Part shown: positions 34,053 to 46,100 of the stretch, piece after piece | Layout: each line of letters begins with the position of its first letter | Numbering within the stretch: the first letter of the stretch is position 1 | Assembly: GCF_008312895.1 (NCBI RefSeq) | Contig: NZ_VSSP01000012.1 | Span: forward strand, 1 to 64,000 | DNA length: 64,000 nt | DNA from: Luteimonas suaedae | GTDB lineage: Bacteria; Pseudomonadota; Gammaproteobacteria; Xanthomonadales; Xanthomonadaceae | Direction of reading: 5' to 3' | Made by a program: the position numbers and the translations under genes | Notes under the pieces: generated by a model | What the model saw: only the letters and a program-made list of their open reading frames with translations | Told to the model about the DNA's origin: nothing | Databases searched by the model: none

Positions 34053-35429
34053 TTACCGGTATCCGATCAGCACCGCCACCACCAGCGCGATCGCCGCGGC
34101 GATGGTGAGCTTGACGATCAGCGGCCAGACAAAGCGGAACCAGCGGTCGTAGGGAATGCCGGCGATGCCGAGGATGCTCATCAGCACGATGTTGGTCGGC
34201 ACGATCATGTTGGAGAAGCCGTCGCCGAACTGATACGCCAGCACCGAGACCTGGCGGCTGACACCGATCAGGTCGCCGAGCGGGGCCATGATCGGCATGG
34301 TGACGAAGGCCTGCCCGCTGCCCGACGGAATGAACAAGTTGAGCACGGTCTGCACCAGCAGCATGCCGACCACGGCGATCTCGGCGCCGACCATGGTCAG
34401 CGGTGCGGCCAAGGCATTGACGATGGTGTGCAGTACGTGGCCATCCTCGAGCAGCAGCGCGATCGAGCGCGCGAAGCCGATCAGCAGCGCGGTGGTGGCG
34501 AGCTCCGCGGCGCCCTCGGCGAAACGCCGCGCGGTGCCGTCCACGCCGAGGCCGCCGGCCAGGCCGACGAACACCGCCAGCCCGAGAAACAGTGCGCCCA
34601 GTTCCACCAGGTACCAGCCGCGCGTGCTGATGCCCCAGACCATCAGCGCAAGCGTGGTCAGGGCGGCCAGCAGCAGCATCAACTTGCGACCGCTCAGCGG
34701 CGGATATTCGGTCGGCGGCGCGTGCGCGACTTCGATGCCTTTCATCAGGCTGGTGTCCGGGTCGCGCTGCACCCGGCGCGCGTAGCTCCAGACGTGGTGC
34801 ACGCCGATAGCCACGAACGGCACGAACAGCGCCAGCCGGAACTGCCAGCCGGAGGTCGGCTCCAGCCCGGCCACGCCCTGGGCGACGACGACGGTGAACG
34901 GATTGAGCGCGGCCACGCCGTAGCCGATGCCGTAGCCGCAGATCATGATCCCCATCGCGGTCATCACGTCCATGCGCATGGCCAGGCACAGCGCGATCAG
35001 CATCGCCGCGAAGGGGATGTATTCCTCGGCCACGCCGATCGTGCCCGAGCCGATCGCGAACACGCACATGCCGATCATGATCAGCAGGCCGGGGCTGTGG
35101 CCGACGCGCTTGAGGGTCCAGCCGAGGATCGCGTCGATCAGGCCGCTGGCGCGCAACACCGCGATCGCGCCGCCGACGATCAGCACGAAGAAGATGATGT
35201 CCTGCGCCGCCGCCAGCGCCCGCGGCACCACGGTGAACAGGGCCAGCGGCGACAGCACCGTCCGCTCCTCGACGTGCTGGTAGGTGCCGGGCACCACCAG
35301 CGCGTGGCCCTTCGCGTCCTCCACCGTCTCGAACTCGCCCTGCGGCAGCACCCAGGTCGACGCCAGCGCCACGATCATCATCACGAACAGCAGCACCAGG
35401 GTGTGGGGAACGCGCAGGAATCGGGACAT
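34053..35429 (-). CDS. YfcC/DcuC family membrane transporter
   Basis: A 458-residue transporter with about 12 helices of the C4-dicarboxylate anaerobic-carrier-like (YfcC, DUF3360-related) family. Key segments are WVLPQGEFETVEDAKGHALV, DIIFFVLIVGGAIAVL, IGSGTIGVAEEYIPFAAMLI and NLFIPSGSGQAFVTMPIMAP, a family signature. Relatives carry amino acids, carboxylates or basic peptides; the substrate cannot be assigned. It lies upstream of the S9 peptidase on the same strand (96 bp gap), so uptake of peptide breakdown products is conceivable. Confidence 0.87.
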   Translation of the reverse strand: MSRFLRVPHTLVLLFVMMIVALASTWVLPQGEFETVEDAKGHALVVPGTYQHVEERTVLSPLALFTVVPRALAAAQDIIFFVLIVGGAIAVLRASGLIDAILGWTLKRVGHSPGLLIMIGMCVFAIGSGTIGVAEEYIPFAAMLIALCLAMRMDVMTAMGIMICGYGIGYGVAALNPFTVVVAQGVAGLEPTSGWQFRLALFVPFVAIGVHHVWSYARRVQRDPDTSLMKGIEVAHAPPTEYPPLSGRKLMLLLAALTTLALMVWGISTRGWYLVELGALFLGLAVFVGLAGGLGVDGTARRFAEGAAELATTALLIGFARSIALLLEDGHVLHTIVNALAAPLTMVGAEIAVVGMLLVQTVLNLFIPSGSGQAFVTMPIMAPLGDLIGVSRQVSVLAYQFGDGFSNMIVPTNIVLMSILGIAGIPYDRWFRFVWPLIVKLTIAAAIALVVAVLIGYR

Positions 35430-35494
35430 CGGCGGGGTCCTGGTGGAATTCGCCGCAGTATAGGCGGGCGTGGAGATCTCCCGCCTGCGCCTCC

Positions 35495-35635
35495 GTAGGA
35501 GCGCCCCATGGGCGCGATACCGCGGGTATCCGATTGCAGGCGTTTTGCTCCGAGCTTTGGTTCGAGCATGCGCCGGGCCGGTTTTCGTCCTGCGATTCCG
35601 ACACCCGCGGCATCGCGCCCATGGGGCGCTCCTAC
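35495..35635. repeat. REP doublet A7 (variant arms)
   Basis: A variant in which the arms read GTAGGAGCGCCCCATGGGCG and CGCCCATGGGGCGCTCCTAC. Both arms carry matching changes, so the inverted repeat is preserved. The right arm supplies the TAG stop of soxR (35632-35634). Confidence 0.9.
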
Positions 35636-36132
35636 GCGCGCGCGCCGGACCCGTCGTCGCCCAGCGCGTCCGCAGGCTCGAGCAGGCGCGGGCCGGGGCC
35701 CTCCTCGCCCAGGGTGTCCTCGGGATTGCGCAGCGGGCATGCCTTCAACGACAGGCAACCGCAGCCGATGCAGCCGTCGAGCTGGTCGCGCAGCCGGGTC
35801 AGGCGGGCGATGCGGTCGTCGAGGTCCGCGTGCCAGCGCCGCGACAGGCGGCTCCAGTCGGCGGCGGTGGGCGTGCGGCCGTCGGGCAGCGTATCCAGCG
35901 CTTCGCGCACCGCCGCCAACGGGATGCCTGCGCGTTGCGCGACCTTGATCACCGCCACCCGGCGCAGCACGTCGCGAGGATAGCGGCGCTGGTTGCCGGC
36001 GGTGCGCAGGCTGTGGATCAGGCCCTTCTTCTCGTAGAAATGCAGCGCCGAGACCGCCACGCCGCTGCGCGCGGCCACCTCACCGACGCCGAGTTCGCGT
36101 GCCTTTGCGCCTTTCGTGCGTGTCGTCTTCAT
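35632..36132 (-). CDS. soxR: Redox-sensing MerR-family activator SoxR
   Basis: A 166-residue MerR-family regulator. The HTH covers [20 protein letters not shown] (residues 14-33), followed by a dimerisation helix. The 2Fe-2S site [12 protein letters not shown] gives Cys121, Cys124, Cys126, Cys132, the exact SoxR spacing. It responds to redox-cycling compounds. It is divergent from an FMN reductase gene, and a perfect SoxR box lies 14 bp upstream of its start. The C-terminal tail after the cluster (about 32 residues) ends on a stop codon provided by repeat A7. Confidence 0.96.
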   Translation of the reverse strand: MKTTRTKGAKARELGVGEVAARSGVAVSALHFYEKKGLIHSLRTAGNQRRYPRDVLRRVAVIKVAQRAGIPLAAVREALDTLPDGRTPTAADWSRLSRRWHADLDDRIARLTRLRDQLDGCIGCGCLSLKACPLRNPEDTLGEEGPGPRLLEPADALGDDGSGARA

Positions 36133-36141
36133 GCCGGGCCC

Positions 36142-36172
36142 TTGACCTCAATATTTGTTGAGGTTTTAACCT
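36142..36172 (+). promoter_or_regulatory. SoxR-controlled promoter with SoxR box
   Basis: CCTCAATATTTGTTGAGG (36146-36163) has perfect 6 bp inverted arms like the classical SoxR box. On the plus strand TTGACC (36142-36147) as -35 and TAACCT (36167-36172) as -10 are 19 bp apart, the overlong spacing that MerR-family activators act upon. It faces the FMN reductase gene and the ABC exporter. Pattern seen; function inferred from SoxR biology. Confidence 0.85.
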
Positions 36173-36203
36173 GCACGCTATCGCGATGCAACCCGAGGTC
36201 TCC

Positions 36204-36775
36204 ATGCCCCCCATTCATCTCACCCTGATCTACGGCAGCAACCGCGAGCCGCGCCTGTGCGACACCGTGGCCGGCTGGGCGGCGGGCCAGGTCCGCGCGC
36301 ACGGCGGCTTCACCCTGGACACGCTCGACCCGGCCGCGCTGCAGCTTCCCGCGGCGCTTGCGCGCACCCCCGACATGGCCACCGTGCGCCTGCGTCGGCG
36401 CATCCGCGCGGCCGATGCCTACCTGGTGGTCACGCCGGAGTACAACCACGGTTACCCGGCACCACTGAAGCAGCTGATCGATGCCGCCTACGACGACTGG
36501 CACGCCAAGCCGGTGGCCTTCGTCAGCTACGGCGGGATCTCCGGCGGCCTGCGCGCGGTGGAGCAATTGCGCCAGGTCTTCGGCGCGCTGCACGCGGTGG
36601 CGATCCACGACGGCATCGCCTTCGCCGAGGTCTGGCGGCGCTTCGACGCCGACGGGCGCCTGCGCGAGGCGGCGCACACCGAACGGGCGGCCCAGGCGAT
36701 GCTGGCGCAACTGCACTGGTGGGCCGTCGCCCTGCGCAACGCGCGCGAAGCCACGCCGTATCGCGAGGCCGCGGC

Positions 36776-36779
<4 letters not shown>
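36204..36779 (+). CDS. NADPH-dependent FMN reductase family protein
   Basis: A 191-residue flavodoxin-fold oxidoreductase. LIYGSNREPRLCDTVAGWAA is the FMN-phosphate loop, VTPEYNHGYPAPLKQLIDAA the signature second motif, and FVSYGGISGGLRAVEQLR the third. It probably reduces FMN or quinones. The ATG at 36204 follows GAGGT; an ATG at 36186 without a ribosome site would add six residues and leave almost no leader from the SoxR promoter. Its stop overlaps the start of the ABC exporter gene, so both should be induced by SoxR. Confidence 0.92.
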
Positions 36780-38857
<2,078 letters not shown>

Positions 38858-40107
38858 TTCTTGCGCAGCTCCAGGCCGCAGCTGTTGAGCGCCTCCAGGT
38901 CGGTGTCCGGCGCCTTGCAGCGGCTGTCGAAGGCGCGCACGAACGAATCGCGACGGCGTACGAAATCCTCGCCGCACTTGCGCATCAGGCGCAGCCGGTC
39001 GAGATCGTCCTGGGCCGGGTTCACCCCGTCCAGGCCGTACAGCTGCAGTTCGTCGCCGGTGAGCAGGCGCAGGTTGCGGTTCGGCACCGCCATCATCAGG
39101 TCGGCGATGGCCACCGCGGCGCCGTTGCGCTCCAGGTAGGCGCGGACCCGGTCGTAGACCGCGCGCAGTTCGGTGTTGAGTTCGACGCGGGTGGTGGCGG
39201 TGGAGCTCATACGGATGATGCGGTGGATGCCGACCTTGCCAGTGATCAGCCGGGTGTCGCCGGCGCCGAGCACGAACACGCAGGCGCTGTGGCAGACCGA
39301 ACCCTCGCGCACCCAGATCGTCCAGCGCGACTCGGCGATGAAATCGCCGACCGCCATCGCGTCCTCGACCTGGCCGCCGGCCGAGTCGATGTCGAGCACG
39401 CGCTTGTCGATGCCGAGCTCGTCGGCGACCGCGGTGGTGCGCTCCATCAGCGCGGTGAAATCGGAAGTGACGCGCCCCTTGTAGCGCAGGCGTGCGACGC
39501 CGCGCTCCGCGCACGGCGCCAGGGCCGTGGTCACCGCCTCACGGTCCAGGTCCACCAGCGGTTTGCCGTCGCCCTGCGCCATGTAGTCGAGTTCGCAGCT
39601 GATCGAGGCCTCGCCGGCTTCGAGCCGCAGCGACGACCAGTCGGTCTCGCGTTGGGCTGGCGCGACCGGTGGAGGGGGCGTTTGCCCGGGCTCGACCGGC
39701 GCGATGCTGACGGCGCCACCCTCCTCGGGACTGGCCACCTCCTCGGTCTCCATGACCACCGTTTCCTCCGGCGGCACCGGCTGCTGCCGGCAGGCCGCCA
39801 GTGCGATGCACAGGCAGGACACGGTCAGCCAGGATTGCTTGGGCATGCGGCGTACTCGGGGTGGCGTTGCGGACGACGGTCACGCGAACCCGTAGTCTAG
39901 AGCCGCCCCGCGGGCGCGGGCGAACGCGCGGTGAACACCCGCCCGTGCGATGCGCCCTGAACATCGCGCTCGCCTGGCCTTAACGCAGTGCACGTTTCGG
40001 CGGGTCCGCATGCGGGCCGGCGAGCCACCATCCTTCACTTCACCTGGTTCGCGGTCCATTTAAGGTGTGCCGTCGTGCGCAGGCGCACCAGCTAGGGAGC
40101 CGACACC

Positions 40108-42678
40108 ATGATGTCCGACGCGAGCAACCGCCGCAGGCCGAACCGCTGGTGGCCGGCGCTGGTCGGTACCGTGGTCGTACTGCTGGGCCTGGTGCTCGCC
40201 TGTGGTGGCGGCTGGCTGCTGCTCCTGGGCGGTTCCTGGTACTACCTGGTCGCGGGCCTCGGGCTGATCGTTGCCGGCGTCTTGCTGATTCGCGGCCGCA
40301 TGGCCGGCGCATGGTGGTACGCCGGCGTGCTGCTGCTCACCTTCGCCTGGAGCGGGTACGAATCCGGTCTCGACTACTGGCGCTGGGTGCCGCGTGCCGG
40401 ACTGCTGACAGCGCTCGGCATCGTGGTCGCCCTGCTGGCGCCCGGGCTCGACCGCGGAATTTCACGCCGCGCCGGCTGGAGCGCGGCCGGCGTGCTGGTG
40501 CTGGTGTTCGTGGTGGCGTTCGCGCTGGCGTTCGTGCCGCGCGGGATCACCCGCGGCGGCGACGTACCGGCGGCCGCCGCGGTCGCCGCCGCCGACACGA
40601 TCGATGCGGACGCTTTCGTCCAGGCGGCCGACGCGCCGGCCGCCGGGGACTGGGCCGCCTACGGCCGCGACAACGCCGCCACCCGCTTCACGCCATTGGC
40701 GCGCATCACCCGGGACAACGTCTCGCGCCTCGAACGCGTCTGGGAATACCGCACCGGCGACCTGCCGAACCGCCGCTGGGGCGCCGAGACCACGCCGCTG
40801 AAGGTCGGCGACAGCCTCTACCTGTGCTCGGCGCGCAACATCCTGATCGCGCTCGACGCGCGCAGCGGCCGGGAACGCTGGCGCTACGACCCGGAGGTGC
40901 CGAACGAGTACATCCCCTACACCGCCGCCTGCCGCGGCGTGACGTACTACACGGTGCCCCCAGCGCCGGTGCCGGAGCCGGCCGAGGACACCGCGCCGAC
41001 CATCCCCGGACTGGTCTCCGAGGCCGAGACCGACGCCGGCGCCAACCTCGAACCTGCCGCGGATCCCGAGCCGACCGCGGCGGTGGAGCCGGTCGCCGAC
41101 GGCGTCTGCGCCACCCGCATCATCGAGGGCACCCTTGACGGCCGCCTGATCGCGGTCGACGCGCGGACCGGCACCCCCTGCCCCGGCTTCGGTGACAACG
41201 GCGAGGTCGACATCACCGTCGGCATGGGCAAGACGCCGCCGGGCTATGTCTCCATCACCTCGCCGCCGACCATCGTGCGCGACGTGATCGTCACCGGGCA
41301 CCAGGTGCTCGACGGCCAGCAGCGCGACATGCCGTCCGGGGTGATCCAGGGCTTCGACGCCGTCACCGGCGAGCTGCGCTGGGCCTGGGACATGGTTCGC
41401 CCGGACCGCTCCGGGCGTCCGCCCGAAGGCGAGACCTACACCCGCGGCACGCCGAACATGTGGACCACCGCATCCGGCGACGAGCGCCTGGGCCTGGTCT
41501 ACCTGCCGATGGGCAACGCCGCCGCCGACTACCTCAGCGCCGACCGCAGCGCCGCCGAGAACGAGTACTCGACCTCGCTGGTGGCGCTGGACGTGACCAC
41601 CGGCAAGCCGGCGTGGCACTTCCAGACCGTGCACGTCGACGTCTGGGACTACGACCTCGGCTCGCAGGGCACGCTGGTCGATTTCCCGTCGGCCGACGGC
41701 CCGGTGCCGGCGCTGGTGCTGCCGACCAAGCAGGGCGACCTCTACGTGCTCGACCGCCGTACCGGCCAGCCGCTGACCGGCGTGGAGGAACGCCCGGTGC
41801 CGCAGGGCGGCGTGGAACCGGACCAGCGCTCGCCGACGCAGCCGTTCTCGCGCTTCCACACCCTGCGCAAGCCCGACCTCACCGAGCGCGACATGTGGGG
41901 CATCAGCCCGATCGACCAGCTGGTCTGCCGCATCGGCTTCCGCCGCGCCAGCTACCAGGGCATCTATACGCCGCCCACCACCGAGCGCCATTGGATCCAG
42001 TACCCGGGCTACAACGGCGGCTCCGACTGGGGCGGGATCGCAATCGATCCGCAGCGCGGGGTGATCATCGCCAACTACAACGACATGCCCAACCACAATC
42101 GCCTGGTGCCGCGCGAGGAGGTCGAACGCCGCGGCTGGCTGACGCGCGCGGAAATGGACCCGGGCGAGGACGAGGGCGGCGCGGAGGGCGGCGGCGACCC
42201 GCAGGTCGGCACCGACTACGGCATCGAGGTCAACGCCGGCTGGCGCATGCATACCACCAAGCTGCTGTGCAAGCAGCCGCCGTACGGGGGCATCCGCGCG
42301 ATCGCGCTGGACGACGGCCGCACGCTCTGGGACCGTCCGTTCGGCACCGCGCGCGCGAACGGTCCGTTCGGCATCCGCTCCGGGCTGCCGATCGTCATCG
42401 GCACGCCCAACAACGGCGGCGCCGCGGTGACGGCGGGCGGGCTGATCTTCATCGCCTCGGCCACCGACGACCTGATCCGCGCGATCGACATCGAGACCGG
42501 GGAAACCCTGTGGCAGGACGCGCTCCCCGCCGGCGGCCAGGCCGGCCCCGCCGTCTACGAGGTCGACGGCCGCCAGTACCTGGTGATCATGACCGGCGGC
42601 CACCATTTCATGGAGACGCCCGCCGGCGACCAGGTGATCGCCTACGCAATCCCGCAGCCCGGGGAAACTCCGCGCTAG
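40108..42678 (+). CDS. gcd: Membrane-bound PQQ-dependent glucose/quinate dehydrogenase
   Basis: An 856-residue quinoprotein dehydrogenase that oxidises sugars or cyclic polyols in the periplasm and feeds electrons to ubiquinone. The first 145 residues form about five helices (VVVLLGLVLACGGGWLLLLG; GLIVAGVLLIRGRMAGAWWY). The propeller begins near WAAYGRDNAATRFTPL, with RWGAETTPLKVGDSLYLCSA, TSPPTIVRDVIVTGHQVLDG, HVDVWDYDLGSQ and GTPNNGGAAVTAGGLIFIAS. An unusual Pro/Glu/Ala-rich insert of about 45 residues (near 285-330) and another acidic Gly-rich insert near 685-705 make it longer than the usual 800. SD AGGGAG. No PQQ synthesis genes are in view. Confidence 0.93.
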   Translation: MMSDASNRRRPNRWWPALVGTVVVLLGLVLACGGGWLLLLGGSWYYLVAGLGLIVAGVLLIRGRMAGAWWYAGVLLLTFAWSGYESGLDYWRWVPRAGLLTALGIVVALLAPGLDRGISRRAGWSAAGVLVLVFVVAFALAFVPRGITRGGDVPAAAAVAAADTIDADAFVQAADAPAAGDWAAYGRDNAATRFTPLARITRDNVSRLERVWEYRTGDLPNRRWGAETTPLKVGDSLYLCSARNILIALDARSGRERWRYDPEVPNEYIPYTAACRGVTYYTVPPAPVPEPAEDTAPTIPGLVSEAETDAGANLEPAADPEPTAAVEPVADGVCATRIIEGTLDGRLIAVDARTGTPCPGFGDNGEVDITVGMGKTPPGYVSITSPPTIVRDVIVTGHQVLDGQQRDMPSGVIQGFDAVTGELRWAWDMVRPDRSGRPPEGETYTRGTPNMWTTASGDERLGLVYLPMGNAAADYLSADRSAAENEYSTSLVALDVTTGKPAWHFQTVHVDVWDYDLGSQGTLVDFPSADGPVPALVLPTKQGDLYVLDRRTGQPLTGVEERPVPQGGVEPDQRSPTQPFSRFHTLRKPDLTERDMWGISPIDQLVCRIGFRRASYQGIYTPPTTERHWIQYPGYNGGSDWGGIAIDPQRGVIIANYNDMPNHNRLVPREEVERRGWLTRAEMDPGEDEGGAEGGGDPQVGTDYGIEVNAGWRMHTTKLLCKQPPYGGIRAIALDDGRTLWDRPFGTARANGPFGIRSGLPIVIGTPNNGGAAVTAGGLIFIASATDDLIRAIDIETGETLWQDALPAGGQAGPAVYEVDGRQYLVIMTGGHHFMETPAGDQVIAYAIPQPGETPR

Positions 42679-42718
42679 AGCAAATTCGCATCAGGTGTTT
42701 ACACATGTCGCGAGATTC

Positions 42719-42937
42719 TCCCCCGCTTCGGGGCGAGACCACGCGCGCGCCATCGGCGCGCGCGTGGTCGAGCGCCCGCTCTGAGGCGCGGGCCGGGGCG
42801 CGGAATCGGGATGAGGCACTCTTGCGAAACATCAAAAGCGCCCTCGTCCGCCCCGCCTAAGCATTCGGAGGCAGGCGCTTCGGACACCCCCGACTAAAGC
42901 ACTCGGGGGCAGGCTCTTCTCCAGCAAGCGGGAGTAA
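42719..42937. repeat. Repeat pair F4
   Basis: This block contains CTCCCCCGCTTCGGGGCGAG, two copies of a GGGGGCAGGCTCTTC/GGAGGCAGGCGCTTC motif and a CCAGCAAGCGGGAG arm, closely resembling F2 after GH97. It fills the 288 bp gap between gcd and the SpoIIAA-like gene. The nearby CATCAGGTGTTTACA (42690) resembles GTCAGATGTTTACA at 4516, probably another shared repeat. Confidence 0.65.
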
Positions 42938-42966
42938 GATCTGCCAACACTTGCGCCAAGACTGCG

Positions 42967-43356
42967 CTAGCCGACGTCGTCCTGCGGCGTGATGTCCGCC
43001 GCCCACTGCAGCGCCGTCTGCTGGTCGCCGGGCGCGAAGGTGCGGATCTCGGTGCCCGGAAAGAACTTGCCGGCGAATTCCGACACCTTGCCCAGCCAGT
43101 TCTTGTCGGTGATCACCGCGCCACGGGCAAACCGGTCGTACTCGCCGAACTTGCCCAGGGCATAGCGCAGGTCCTTGCCCAGCGCCGCTGCGGTCATTCC
43201 GGTGAATCCGCTCATGTCAACGTAGAGTCCGATGCGGCGGTACTCGGCCAGGCGCGCCTCGATGTAGGCGATGCAGCGATCGTAGTCATCGCCGTCGAGC
43301 TGGCCGCTGAAGTGGAAGGCGGCGACATGCGGCGGCGCCGGCAGGATCTCGATCAT
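42967..43356 (-). CDS. SpoIIAA-like (STAS/DUF3478) protein
   Basis: A 129-residue cytosolic protein. FHFSGQLDGDDYDRCIAYIE, LYVDMSGFTGMTAAALGKDL and RGAVITDKNWLGKVSEFAGK with the FPGTEIRTF end match the SpoIIAA-like/DUF3478 family, which has the STAS fold and may bind lipids or nucleotides. It stands alone; no anti-sigma partner is nearby and no phosphorylatable Ser/Thr loop is obvious. Function unknown. Confidence 0.85.
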   Translation of the reverse strand: MIEILPAPPHVAAFHFSGQLDGDDYDRCIAYIEARLAEYRRIGLYVDMSGFTGMTAAALGKDLRYALGKFGEYDRFARGAVITDKNWLGKVSEFAGKFFPGTEIRTFAPGDQQTALQWAADITPQDDVG

Positions 43357-43470
43357 GGGGATGCTCCCGTTCGAAAGTCCGACCCTAGCGCGGGCGCCGT
43401 GGCGGCGGCGTCAAGCGCCCGGCGCAGCATCGCGCCAGGCAGCCCCTTTCCGTCGCGGCGGGCATCATTC

Positions 43471-43614
43471 GTAGGAGCGTGCCATGCGCGCGATGCCGCG
43501 GGCACTTCTCCGCCATTGGATTCCGGCCATCGGTGCGCTTTCCGGCCCGCTGCACGATCGCCGATCGCCGCGACTGGATACACCCGCGGCATCGCGCGCA
43601 TGGCGCGCCCCTAC
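43471..43614. repeat. REP doublet A8
   Basis: Arms GTAGGAGCGTGCCATGCGCG (from 43471) and GCATGGCGCGCCCCTAC (to 43614), each with a single change. The interior differs from A3/A6/A9. It lies in the 292 bp gap between the SpoIIAA-like gene and ogt. Confidence 0.85.
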
Positions 43615-43648
43615 AGGCAGACCGATCGCGGCGGTCGACGCCCCGGAC

Positions 43649-44149
<501 letters not shown>

Positions 44150-44191
44150 CTCGGTGCTCTCCTCGTTCGGTGGATGCCGCCTGCGGCACGC

Positions 44192-45712
44192 TCAGGCCGC
44201 GCGCGCGCGGCGTGCCGCGGTGGGCCGCGGGGCCATGGCATCGCGCCACAGCTGGATCACCGCATAGCCGCGCCAGGGTCGCCAGGCATCGGCATGGGCA
44301 CGCAGCGCCTTCGCGCTCAGGCGGCTGCCGTCGCCCGGCAAGGCCCGCTGCAATACCAGGTCCTCGGCCGGGAACGCATCGGGATGCCCGAGCGCCCGCA
44401 GCGCGATGTAATGCGCGGTCCACGGCCCGATCCCGGGCAGCGCCGTCCAGCGTTCGACGAACTCCTCGAGCGTGGCTTCCGCGCGGAAATCCACGCGCCC
44501 GTCGAGCAGCGCCCGGGCGATGCCGCGAACGGTCTCGGCGCGCGCACGGGTCAGCCCGAGGCTGCCCAGGTCGGCCTCCGCCAATGCTTCCGGCAGGGGA
44601 AACAGGTGCAGCAGGCCGCGCGCGGCGAAGGCCTCGGGCAGCGGCGTCCCCAGGCGCTGCGCCAGTCGTGCGGTCAGCGTGCGCGCGGCGGCGACGCTGA
44701 CCTGTTGCCCGATCACCGCGCGCACCGCGATCTCGAATCCGTCCCAGCCGCTGGGAATACGCAGCCCCGGGCGCTTGCGCAACAGCGGGCGCAGCCGCGC
44801 GTCGCTGCGCAGGGCCGCGGCGATCGTGTGCGGGTCCGCATCCAGGTCGAACATCCGCCGCAGGCGGTTGACGATCTGCAGCAGCGCCGCCGGCTGGCCG
44901 CCGTGCAGTTCCAGCTTAAGTGCGTGGCCGCGCTCGTTGCCGGTGGCGGGCCCGGGCCATGCGCTCACCCGCAGCCAGCCCGGCGCCTCCGCCGGCCCGA
45001 ACATGCGCGTGTAGCTGCTCGCGTCCACCACCTCCACGCCCGGCAGCGCGCGCCCGCGCAGGAAATCCAGCATCGCCACGAAGTCGTAAGGCGGACGGTA
45101 GTGCAGGCGCAGGGTCAGGGCGTCGCCATCGGCAACGACGGTGCGCTTGCGCAGATCACGCGGGGCCATGGCATAGGCCTCGCGGAAACTGGTGTTGAAG
45201 CGGCGCAGGCTGCCGAAGCCTGCCGCCAGTGCGACCTGGGTGATCGGCAATGAGGTCTCGGTCAGCAGCTGCTTGGCGAACAGCAGCCGGCGCGTGCCGT
45301 GCACGCCGATCGGCGGCGCCCCCAGGCGCTCGACGAACAGGCGCCGCAGCTGTCGCTCGCCGATGTGCACACGCGCCGCCAGCGCTGCCAGCGGCTGATC
45401 GGCGAGCATGCCCTGGTCGATCAGCTTCAGCGCCCGCGCCACCAGTTCATCGCCGCGCCGCCAGGTGCCGTCCGCGGGCGACAGCTCCGGGCGACAGCGC
45501 AGGCAGGGCCGGAATCCGGCCGCCTCGGCCGCGGCGGCGCTGGCGTAATAGGTCACGTTGCGCGGCTTCGGCGCGGGCGCCGGGCACACCGGTCGGCAAT
45601 AGATCCCGGTGCTGGTGACCGCGGTGAAGAACAGTCCGTCGAACCGCGGATCGCGGCTCATGCGCGCCTGTTCGCAGACGTGGGGATCGGGAAGGGCGGA
45701 GAGCGTCGGCAT
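44192..45712 (-). CDS. alkA: Ada-AlkA fusion: methyl sensor and 3-methyladenine glycosylase
   Basis: A 506-residue fusion. The N-terminal Ada zinc domain has Cys39, Cys43, Cys70, Cys73 (GIYCRPVC; FRPCLRCRPEL), where Cys39 corresponds to the methylphosphotriester acceptor. An AraC-type HTH follows (residues 90-190; LAARVHIGERQLRRLFVERL, VALAAGFGSLRRFNTSFREA). The C-terminal part is AlkA: an N-terminal TBP-like fold, then HhH ALPGIGPWTAHYIALRALGH and the catalytic Asp of FPAEDL. One protein thus senses, activates and excises; it probably controls this operon, including ogt. Confidence 0.94.
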   Translation of the reverse strand: MPTLSALPDPHVCEQARMSRDPRFDGLFFTAVTSTGIYCRPVCPAPAPKPRNVTYYASAAAAEAAGFRPCLRCRPELSPADGTWRRGDELVARALKLIDQGMLADQPLAALAARVHIGERQLRRLFVERLGAPPIGVHGTRRLLFAKQLLTETSLPITQVALAAGFGSLRRFNTSFREAYAMAPRDLRKRTVVADGDALTLRLHYRPPYDFVAMLDFLRGRALPGVEVVDASSYTRMFGPAEAPGWLRVSAWPGPATGNERGHALKLELHGGQPAALLQIVNRLRRMFDLDADPHTIAAALRSDARLRPLLRKRPGLRIPSGWDGFEIAVRAVIGQQVSVAAARTLTARLAQRLGTPLPEAFAARGLLHLFPLPEALAEADLGSLGLTRARAETVRGIARALLDGRVDFRAEATLEEFVERWTALPGIGPWTAHYIALRALGHPDAFPAEDLVLQRALPGDGSRLSAKALRAHADAWRPWRGYAVIQLWRDAMAPRPTAARRARAA

Positions 45713-45838
45713 GGGCGCAGACTAGCACCGGCCATGCGGCCGAACTGGCCGTTTTCGGACATGGATGCCGGTTGCGTTCGGTCGCGGCCGCTCCGACGCC
45801 AGGGCTGGTCGACGTTCGCTTCCCATGCCCGCTGCTCT

Positions 45839-45976
45839 GTAGGAGGGGCTTCAGCCCCGACCCCGGGACACGCGCGGCGCGCGAAAATACCCGCGCGCGC
45901 AGCTCCGGACCGGCACCGTGCGCTCCTTGTTGCCTCGCCGCGATGTCCGGCAGGTCGAGGCTGAAGCCCCTCCTAC
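45839..45976. repeat. REP doublet B4
   Basis: Arms GTAGGAGGGGCTTCAGCCCC (from 45839) and GAGGCTGAAGCCCCTCCTAC (to 45976). It fills the middle of the 388 bp gap (45713-46100) between the 5' end of alkA and the 3' end of the phosphodiesterase gene; I see nothing else there. Confidence 0.88.
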
Positions 45977-46100
45977 AGGGGTCGACGGAGAGCGTGCATG
46001 TCGATAAGCCCAACGGGAGCGAGCGACGGCAGTCGCGACAGCCATCCGGCGCCCCCACGGCATCAGGCCGGTTCCGGGCGCGGTGCAGGAACCCGGACGC

